From Oscillospiraceae bacterium (lineage in GTDB: Bacteria; Bacillota; Clostridia; Oscillospirales; Ruminococcaceae), in NCBI GenBank assembly GCA_017550285.1, contig JAFZPP010000030.1, positions 1 through 39,838 on the forward strand: 39,838 nucleotides of DNA, given 5' to 3'. Shown here piece after piece: positions 7,551-12,741 of the stretch. Both the position numbers and the translations under genes were made by a program. The notes under the pieces are model-generated. The model was not told the origin of the DNA and did not search any database. It saw only the letters and a program-made list of their open reading frames with translations. Position 1 is the stretch's first letter. Every line of letters starts with the position of its first letter.

Positions 7551-8622
7551 TTTCATCCTTCTTTCGCATCTGATCCAGCTTGATAGCCATATCTTTCTGC
7601 ACACTCGGAAACATATGCGCATACCGGTAAGTGATGTCAATGCTTCTGTGTCCGACACGTTCTGCGATTGCAACCGCAGAGTATCCCATCTCAAACAGAA
7701 GCGAAACATGCGAATGCCGCAAATCATGCACGCGAATTGTCTTCACGCCGGCTGCCTCAGCTCCGCTCTGCAATGCTCTGTGCAAACTATGCTTGGAGAG
7801 CAAAAACATCCGGTCAGAGCCCTTGATACCATAGAGCATCTTCAAATAATCTTGAATTTCGTCTGCCAGAAATTCAGGAATACTAATCAGGCGGTTGCTT
7901 TTGGGTGTTTTCGGATCGGTGATCACATCCCTACCGTCAATGCGCTGATATGACTTGTTGATCCGGAGCATATTCTTCTCGAAATCCCAGTCGGCAGGCG
8001 TCAGGGCAAGCAGTTCTCCGCAGCGGCATCCAGTCCAGTAGAACACTTCAAATGCGTAATACATGATCGGATTGTCCATCATTACTTCCGCAAAGCGATT
8101 ATACTCCGCTTTCGTCCAGAAGAGCATTTCCTTCGCACCTTTTTCGCCGATAATTCCGGCTTTTCTGACCGGATTGGAAGACAGCCCGTAAAACTGAACC
8201 GCATGATTGAAAATTGCGGACAGCTGTGCATGAAGCGTGCGAAGATAATCAGGTGAAAGCGGTTTGCCGTCCGCCGTTTTGGTTTTGAGCATTTCGTTCT
8301 GCCATTTGATGATATCACGCGGCTGAATATCGACCATTCTCCGATCTTTGAAGTAAGGTAGAAACTTCGTGCGGATAATGTTCATTTTGGTATTCAGAGT
8401 TGTTTCACGGATGCGGGGTTGCTTGTCCGCGATATAAACATCCGTAAAGCTTCCGAACAGCATGCCGAGATCGAATTCCTGCTGTTTAATGTGCTCTTCT
8501 TCCCACTTTCTGGCTGCTTTCTGTGTTTTGAACCCGCGTTTTTGCGTCTGCTGAATGTTACCTTGACAGTCTTTGTAGCGGTACAAGACGCGCCATTTCT
8601 TTCCATCCTTGTGTATGGACAT
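7531..8622 (-). CDS. int: Tyrosine-family integrase
   Basis: A 363-residue phage/ICE-type tyrosine recombinase that would integrate and excise the element. It has an N-terminal arm-binding domain (residues 1-50), a SAM-like core-binding domain (about 60-165) and a catalytic domain with all expected residues: Arg in TGCRCGELLAL, Lys in TPKSNRLIS, HDLRHSH, GH in VGHRSIDIT, and the nucleophile Tyr in YRYAHMFP. I choose the ATG at 8622, with AAGGAG eight bases upstream, over the TTG at 8628. It begins two bases after the xis-like gene. The element end nearest the gene is at guaA-like 3' DNA (about 9657), a plausible attachment site. It appears intact. Confidence 0.95.
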   Translation of the reverse strand: MSIHKDGKKWRVLYRYKDCQGNIQQTQKRGFKTQKAARKWEEEHIKQQEFDLGMLFGSFTDVYIADKQPRIRETTLNTKMNIIRTKFLPYFKDRRMVDIQPRDIIKWQNEMLKTKTADGKPLSPDYLRTLHAQLSAIFNHAVQFYGLSSNPVRKAGIIGEKGAKEMLFWTKAEYNRFAEVMMDNPIMYYAFEVFYWTGCRCGELLALTPADWDFEKNMLRINKSYQRIDGRDVITDPKTPKSNRLISIPEFLADEIQDYLKMLYGIKGSDRMFLLSKHSLHRALQSGAEAAGVKTIRVHDLRHSHVSLLFEMGYSAVAIAERVGHRSIDITYRYAHMFPSVQKDMAIKLDQMRKKDENVAEET

Positions 8623-8624
8623 GT

Positions 8625-8825
8625 TCAACTCTCCTTTCCGTTTTGCGGCGTACCATAGCAGGTACGCTCCAAGAAATACTGCTTGTTCACTCGGCCTGAA
8701 ACTACGATGTAGCCCTTCTGCTTCAGCTCCGCGTTCAGTTCGCGCATGATCTTATACGCGAAGGCAACAGATATACCCATTGTTTCAGCTACCTCCTCTG
8801 CGTTTAAGTACAGCTTTTTGCTCAT
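8625..8825 (-). CDS. xis: Small HTH protein, probable excisionase
   Basis: A 66-residue protein with a winged or MerR-like helix-turn-helix (LNAEEVAETMGISVAFAYKIMRE) followed by a short basic wing (GYIVVSGRVNKQYFLE). Size, fold and position immediately before int fit excisionases of integrative elements, which bend DNA to favour excision. The ATG at 8825 follows a strong AGGAGG with eight bases spacing; the upstream GTG at 8834 overlaps that site and is less likely. It is the first gene of the leftward operon and is transcribed from a near-consensus promoter whose start region carries a perfect palindrome. Confidence 0.8.
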   Translation of the reverse strand: MSKKLYLNAEEVAETMGISVAFAYKIMRELNAELKQKGYIVVSGRVNKQYFLERTCYGTPQNGKES

Positions 8826-8850
8826 GTGATTCACCTCCTCTCCTCTATTG

Positions 8851-8870
8851 ACTAAGGCAATTGCCTTAGT
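8851..8870. promoter_or_regulatory. Perfect 20-bp palindrome, probable repressor operator
   Basis: ACTAAGGCAATTGCCTTAGT equals its own reverse complement. It begins at the expected transcription start of the leftward xis-int operon, just downstream of that promoter's -10 box, and lies about 130 bp from the start of the divergent XRE gene. By position it would block xis/int transcription when bound, the usual arrangement for an element's own repressor. That the XRE protein binds it is inferred. Confidence 0.7.
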
Positions 8871-8877
8871 ATATTAT

Positions 8878-8906
8878 ATTATACTAAACACATCATGAAA
8901 AGTCAA
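8878..8906 (-). promoter_or_regulatory. Promoter of the xis-int-repA operon
   Basis: On the minus strand TTGACT (8906-8901) and TATAAT (8883-8878) are separated by exactly 17 bases. This is the best promoter in the mobile element. Transcription would start near 8871, at the edge of the palindrome, and the AGGAGG of xis follows. Confidence 0.8.
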
Positions 8907-8945
8907 GAGGATAGAGCTAATTATTTTTATATTATTTCAATTATC

Positions 8946-8975
8946 TTGACAGCAGAAAAAAAAACGTGGTATAAT
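8946..8975 (+). promoter_or_regulatory. Promoter of the XRE repressor gene
   Basis: TTGACA (8946-8951) and TATAAT (8970-8975) are separated by 18 bases, followed by a purine-rich leader with AAGGAG eight bases before the ATG at 9000. It diverges from the xis promoter. Confidence 0.8.
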
Positions 8976-8999
8976 AAAAGAAAAAAAGGAGTGCTTATT

Positions 9000-9518
9000 A
9001 TGTCGTTAGGTGAGAGAATACGCTTTTTCCGTAATAGGCAAGGCTATACACAAAAGCTACTTGGAAGACTGCTAGGCTTTAGTGAAAAAACTGCCGATGT
9101 ACGTATTGCTCAATACGAATCCGGTACGCATGTTCCAAAAGAAGCTGTCATTGATGAATTGGTATTATATCTTAAAGTAAGTAAAGAAGCTTTAATGACG
9201 CCAGATACCGATGATGAAATTGGTGTGATGCATACATTATTTCTGCTGGAAGATTTATACGCCATCAAAATCGATAAAATCGACAAAGAAGTGTGCATTC
9301 GTCTAAATTACGAAGATGAAAGATTTAGAAGGATGTTGAGACTGTTGTCATCTTGGTATGAAGAAGCGGCAAAATATCGCAGGGGTGAAATTACCAAAGA
9401 CGAATATGATAAGTGGCGGTATTTCTATCCTCGGTATGATAAAGGCGGACCGTTCCATCATTTACCAACGTTTCTTGATGAAGAGTACGGGAAAAGCAAA
9501 AAAAGAAAACGAAAATAA
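9000..9518 (+). CDS. XRE-family repressor of the mobile element
   Basis: A 172-residue protein with an N-terminal XRE helix-turn-helix (residues about 3-65: LGERIRFFRNRQGYTQKLLGRLLGFSE, then VRIAQYESGTHVPKEAVIDELVLYLKVS). The C-terminal part is helical and charged, ending in the basic tail KSKKRKRK. It shows no LexA/CI-type autoprotease residues, so control is probably not by self-cleavage; an ImmR-like repressor relieved by a separate protease is possible, but no ImmA is present. The ATG at 9000 has the ribosome site AAGGAG. The gene is AT-richer than its neighbours. It diverges from xis-int with the palindrome between them and is followed by a terminator next to the guaA-like gene. Confidence 0.88.
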   Translation: MSLGERIRFFRNRQGYTQKLLGRLLGFSEKTADVRIAQYESGTHVPKEAVIDELVLYLKVSKEALMTPDTDDEIGVMHTLFLLEDLYAIKIDKIDKEVCIRLNYEDERFRRMLRLLSSWYEEAAKYRRGEITKDEYDKWRYFYPRYDKGGPFHHLPTFLDEEYGKSKKRKRK

Positions 9519-9523
9519 GCAAA

Positions 9524-9559
9524 AAGAGCGAACCGGTTCCGCAAAACCAGTTCGCTCTT
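9524..9559. terminator. Bidirectional terminator between XRE and the guaA-like gene
   Basis: Arms at 9524-9536 (AAGAGCGAACCGG) and 9547-9559 pair with one mismatch. On the minus strand the stem is followed by a T run, so it could end the guaA-like transcript; on the plus strand the T-rich tail is weaker and would serve the XRE gene. Confidence 0.75.
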
Positions 9560-9580
9560 ATTCTTTGAATAATACGCAGT

Positions 9581-9606
9581 GTTGCCAAAATGTTGCCATT
9601 TGGCAC
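9581..9606. repeat. GTTGCCA repeats near the element end, possible integrase arm sites
   Basis: GTTGCCA occurs at 9581-9587 and 9592-9598 (11 bp apart), and the inverse TGGCA follows at 9601-9605, making TGCCATTTGGCA at 9594-9605. Lying between the last element gene and the presumed attachment core at about 9650-9680, it resembles arm-type integrase or Xis binding sites. No experimental match is known to me. Confidence 0.35.
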
Positions 9607-9639
9607 TTTTCAGATTCAGGAATCACGCAGATACGTAAT

Positions 9640-9685
9640 TTCCCGGAATCCGTTGATTATTCCCACTCAATCGTCGCGCAGGGCT
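9640..9685. other. Presumed attachment junction at the 3' end of the guaA-like gene
   Basis: The mobile element's intact int/xis/XRE end directly abuts the last codons and stop of a guaA-type gene. The 3' end of guaA is a known integration site of tyrosine-recombinase islands in several bacteria. The core repeat cannot be delimited because no second copy of the gene-end sequence was found on the left side within this window; the left att site is either beyond base 1 or lost. Confidence 0.45.
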
Positions 9686-10637
9686 TCGGCGTAAGATCAT
9701 AGAGCACGCGGTTGACGTTCTCGACCTCGGCTGTAATACGTGCGGTAATATGCTGGAGCAGTGCAAACGGCACATCCTCAACAGTCGCCGTCATAGCATC
9801 CTTCGTATTGACCGCACGGATAATCACCGGATACGCGAAGGTGCGCTTGCCCTCCTTCACACCGACAGAACGGAAATCCGGCACAGCGGTGAAATACTGC
9901 CAGACCTTGCCCTCGAGACCGTTCTTTGCGAACTCCTCACGCAAAATCGCATCACTCTCACGGACTGCCTCCAGACGGTCGCGGGTAATCGCGCCGAGGC
10001 AGCGGACACCGAGTCCCGGACCCGGGAACGGCTGACGGTAGACCATATTATCCGGCAGACCGAGTGCCTTGCCGACCACACGCACCTCATCCTTGAAGAG
10101 CAGCTTGACCGGCTCGACCAGCTCAAACTGCATATCCTCCGGCAGACCGCCGACATTGTGATGCGCCTTGACGCCGTCGCTCTCGAGGATATCGGGATAG
10201 ATCGTACCCTGTGCAAGGAATTCGATGCCGTCCTGCTTGCGTGCCTCCTCCTCGAAGACGCGGATAAACTCTGCGCCGATGATCTTGCGCTTCTTCTCCG
10301 GCTCTGCAACGCCTGCGAGCTTATCGAGGAAGCGGTCAACTGCGTCAACATAAACAAGGTTTGCGTGCATTTGGTTGCGGAAGACCTCGATCACCTGCTC
10401 CGGCTCACCTTTGCGCAGCAGTCCGTGGTTGACATGGACGCAGACAAGCTGCTGACCGATTGCCTTGATCAGCAATGCAGCAACGACAGAGCTGTCTACG
10501 CCGCCGGACAGTGCCAGCAGTACCTTTTTGTCACCGATCTGTGCGCGCAGTGCTTTGATCTGCTCGTCGATGAAGGCATTGGCGAGTGCTTCTGTTGTAA
10601 TTCTCTCCATAGATTCGGGTCTGACATTGGAACTCAT
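9657..10637 (-). CDS. guaA: Stand-alone GMP synthase ATP-pyrophosphatase subunit
   Basis: A 326-residue protein that corresponds only to the C-terminal two thirds of GMP synthase: the N-type ATP-pyrophosphatase domain (P-loop [10 protein letters not shown] at residues 41-50) and the dimerization domain with [12 protein letters not shown] and the C-terminal TIEWE. This domain adenylates XMP and aminates it with ammonia. The glutaminase domain is absent and no separate glutaminase subunit is nearby, so it would need free ammonia or a partner encoded elsewhere, as with archaeal two-subunit enzymes. A full-length guaA lies 9 kb away, and the two are clearly divergent. The start at 10637 has GGAGG nine bases upstream. 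The 3' end borders the mobile element. It looks intact, but whether it is active is unknown. Confidence 0.88.
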   Translation of the reverse strand: MSSNVRPESMERITTEALANAFIDEQIKALRAQIGDKKVLLALSGGVDSSVVAALLIKAIGQQLVCVHVNHGLLRKGEPEQVIEVFRNQMHANLVYVDAVDRFLDKLAGVAEPEKKRKIIGAEFIRVFEEEARKQDGIEFLAQGTIYPDILESDGVKAHHNVGGLPEDMQFELVEPVKLLFKDEVRVVGKALGLPDNMVYRQPFPGPGLGVRCLGAITRDRLEAVRESDAILREEFAKNGLEGKVWQYFTAVPDFRSVGVKEGKRTFAYPVIIRAVNTKDAMTATVEDVPFALLQHITARITAEVENVNRVLYDLTPKPCATIEWE

Positions 10638-10672
10638 AGTGGACAACCTCCGTTATTTTTAGATTAGTAGTT

Positions 10673-10796
10673 TTATTATAGCACATTATATGGTAAAAAG
10701 CAAGCGGAGAGCATCACGTTTTATGTTGCAGTGAATCTGCCGGAGAACTTTAGATCAATGGAGCCGCGCACGGCGCGGTTATAGCATATTATCACG
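10673..10796 (-). repeat. 124-bp intergenic repeat, copy A
   Basis: The reverse complement of this segment matches 35944-36067 over 124 bp with a single mismatch (ATGTGC here, ATATGC there, in the proximal spacer). It carries a full promoter at its gene-proximal end, a -10 region at its other end, and a GC hairpin CCGCGC-ACG-GCGCGG at about 10764-10778. Its two ends share the motif ATAATATGCTATAA (one base changed in this copy). Confidence 0.9.
10675..10703 (-). promoter_or_regulatory. Proximal promoter of the guaA-like gene
   Basis: Minus-strand TTGCTT (10703-10698), 17-base spacer, TATAAT (10680-10675). It lies at one end of the 124-bp repeat and is the same promoter that drives the membrane phosphatase-like gene at 36083. 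Confidence 0.75.
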
Positions 10797-10806
10797 CAAA
10801 ATGCAA
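10778..10806 (-). promoter_or_regulatory. Distal promoter of the guaA-like gene
   Basis: Minus-strand TTGCAT (10806-10801), 17-base spacer containing GTGATAATATGC, then TATAAC (10783-10778). Together with the proximal promoter it makes a tandem pair about 100 bp apart. Confidence 0.6.
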
Positions 10807-11001
10807 GCTGAGAGCATATAAATGCAGGAAGGAAAGAGGCGGAAAGAGGCGGAAGAAGCCGGTGAACCAAGCATAATATATTCTTATCATTCAGAGAAAT
10901 GCCGGTCAGGCACTTGCCAATCAGTCCGAACGCACGCCTTCCTACCTTCTCCTTCCTCCTTTTTTCTCATTTTTGTTTTATGAAAGACTGCCTCGCTCAG
11001 C
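10807..11001. other. Purine/pyrimidine-rich intergenic spacer between divergent promoters
   Basis: No gene is seen. 10823-10862 is strongly purine-rich, with a tandem AAAGAGGCGG, and 10940-10976 is strongly pyrimidine-rich. The two tracts are roughly inverted relative to each other and lie inside a pair of outward promoters. The same arrangement recurs at about 35470-35940, so it appears to be part of a repeated intergenic architecture. Confidence 0.55.
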
Positions 11002-11030
11002 TTGCTTTTTGCGTGATAATGTGTTATAAT
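11002..11030 (+). promoter_or_regulatory. Promoter of the ABC-F gene
   Basis: TTGCTT (11002-11007), 17-base spacer containing GTGATAATGTG, TATAAT (11025-11030). The spacer matches those of the other intergenic-repeat promoters in the window. Confidence 0.8.
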
Positions 11031-11065
11031 ATCAGGGTATGTCATTCGGAAGGAGTTATATATCA

Positions 11066-12673
11066 ATGATTCAGGTCAATAATCTGACAATGCAGTTCGG
11101 CGGACAGATGCTCTTCAAGGACGCCGATCTGAAATTCACCGGCGGCAACTGCTACGGCATCATCGGTGCAAACGGTGCGGGCAAATCCACATTTCTGCGG
11201 ATTCTCTGCGGCGAGCTGGAACCGACCAAGGGCGAGATTGCCATTGACAAGGGCACACGCATGTCCGTTCTGCGGCAGGATCACTTTGCGTTTGATGCGT
11301 TCACGGTACTGGATACGGTCATCATGGGCAACAAGCGGCTCTATGATATCATGAAGGAGAAGGATGCGCTCTATGCAAAGGAGGATTTCTCCGATGCAGA
11401 CGGCGAAAAGGCTGCCGCACTTGAGGGCGAATTCGCCGAGCTGAACGGCTGGGAGGCGGACAGCGATGCCTCCAAGCTGATTCAGGGTCTGGGACTCAGC
11501 GAGGAACTGCTTTATGCGCAGATGTCCGAGCTCGACGGCAACCAGAAGGTCAAGGTTCTGCTCGCGCAGGCGCTCTTCGGCAATCCGGATATCATCCTGC
11601 TCGACGAGCCGACAAACCACCTCGATGTCTATGCGATCCGCTGGCTGGAGGATTTTCTCGCGGATTATTTCGGCACGGTGCTGGTCGTTTCGCATGACCG
11701 CCACTTCCTCAACAATGTCTGCACGCATATCGTCGATTTCGATTACGGCAAGGTCAAAATGTATGTCGGCAACTATGAATTCTGGTATGATTCCTCGCAG
11801 CTCATGCAGCGCCTGATGAAGCAGCAGAACCGCAAGGCGGAGGAGAAAATCAAGGAATTGCAGGAGTTTATCTCGCGCTTTTCCGCAAACAAATCGAAAT
11901 CCCGTCAGGCGACGAGCCGCCGCAAGCTGCTCGATAAGCTCAGCATGGAGGAAATCCCTGCATCGACGCGCAAATATCCATATATCGGTTTTACGCCGGA
12001 CCGTGAGCTCGGCAAGGATATTCTCACGCTCGAAAATGTCTGCTGCAATGACGAAAACGGCGAACCGCTGCTGAAAAATATCAGCTTTGCGCTCAGCCGC
12101 ACGGACAAGGTTGCAATCATCGGCAAGAGTGAGCAGGCAATCACGGCGCTGTTCAAAATCCTTGCGGAGGAGACCGAGCCGGAAAGCGGTACGGTCAAGT
12201 GGGGCATTTCGACCTCGCGCTCCTATTTCCCGAAGGATAACAGCGAATATTTCAACGGCTGTGACATGAGCATTGTGGACTGGATCAGGCAGTATTCGAC
12301 AGGCGAGCAGACGGATGCCTTCCTGCGCGGCTTCCTCGGCAAGATGCTGTTCTCCGGCGACGATATCTACAAGCCGGTCAATGTGCTCTCCGGCGGTGAG
12401 AAGGTGCGCTGCATGTTCTCGCGGATGATGCTGTTCGGCTCGAATGTGCTGCTGCTGGATCAGCCGACGAACCACCTTGATCTGGAATCCATTACGGCGG
12501 TCAACAATGCGCTGACGGCGTTCAAGGGCGTTGTCATTTTCACGACGCATGACCATGAGATCATGCAGACCGCAGCAAACCGCATCATTGAGATCACCGA
12601 TGACGGCTGCATTGATAAGATGTGTACTTACGAGGAATATCTCGAATGGCAGCATGAAAAGAAGCAGGCGTGA
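11066..12673 (+). CDS. YbiT-like ABC-F ATPase with degenerate second ATP site
   Basis: A 535-residue soluble protein with two ABC domains and no membrane segment, of the ABC-F class that acts on ribosomes. The best match from memory is E. coli YbiT (the stretches TMQFGG, FAFDAFTVLDTVIMG and SRFSANKSKSRQATSRRK are shared in kind). Domain 1 has Walker A GANGAGKST (residues 34-42) and Walker B LLDEPTNHLD (about 178), but its signature reads LDGNQ in place of LSGGQ. Domain 2 has a good signature LSGGEK (about 441), yet its Walker A position reads IIGKSEQAITALF (about 348), with no GKS/T loop, and its Walker B reads LLDQPTNHLD (about 464), with Gln for the catalytic Glu. One composite site is therefore probably non-hydrolytic. 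The start at 11066 has GGAAGGAG eleven bases upstream; an in-frame ATG at 11039 lies on the transcript start and is unlikely. Confidence 0.9.
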   Translation: MIQVNNLTMQFGGQMLFKDADLKFTGGNCYGIIGANGAGKSTFLRILCGELEPTKGEIAIDKGTRMSVLRQDHFAFDAFTVLDTVIMGNKRLYDIMKEKDALYAKEDFSDADGEKAAALEGEFAELNGWEADSDASKLIQGLGLSEELLYAQMSELDGNQKVKVLLAQALFGNPDIILLDEPTNHLDVYAIRWLEDFLADYFGTVLVVSHDRHFLNNVCTHIVDFDYGKVKMYVGNYEFWYDSSQLMQRLMKQQNRKAEEKIKELQEFISRFSANKSKSRQATSRRKLLDKLSMEEIPASTRKYPYIGFTPDRELGKDILTLENVCCNDENGEPLLKNISFALSRTDKVAIIGKSEQAITALFKILAEETEPESGTVKWGISTSRSYFPKDNSEYFNGCDMSIVDWIRQYSTGEQTDAFLRGFLGKMLFSGDDIYKPVNVLSGGEKVRCMFSRMMLFGSNVLLLDQPTNHLDLESITAVNNALTAFKGVVIFTTHDHEIMQTAANRIIEITDDGCIDKMCTYEEYLEWQHEKKQA

Positions 12674-12703
12674 GCCTGAAAATGCAAGGAATAACCGGAT
12701 ACA

Positions 12704-12740
12704 AAAAAGGAGTACGGGCATGATGCCTGTACTCCTTTTT
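12704..12740. terminator. Bidirectional terminator between abc-F and the transglutaminase operon
   Basis: AAAAAGGAGTACGGGCAT (12704-12721) pairs with ATGCCTGTACTCCTTTTT (12723-12740). A-tract and T-tract on either side make it usable for both convergent transcripts. Confidence 0.9.
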
Positions 12741-12741
12741 G

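Noticed and set aside
9640-9685. Exact attachment core repeat
   Set aside because: No second copy of the gene-end sequence was found in 1-1850, so the core boundaries cannot be stated.
11063-12721. Long open frame of 552 codons on the minus strand
   Set aside because: It lies fully opposite the ABC-F gene, whose motifs are clear. High third-position GC removes stop codons on the other strand. It has no ribosome site or family motif.
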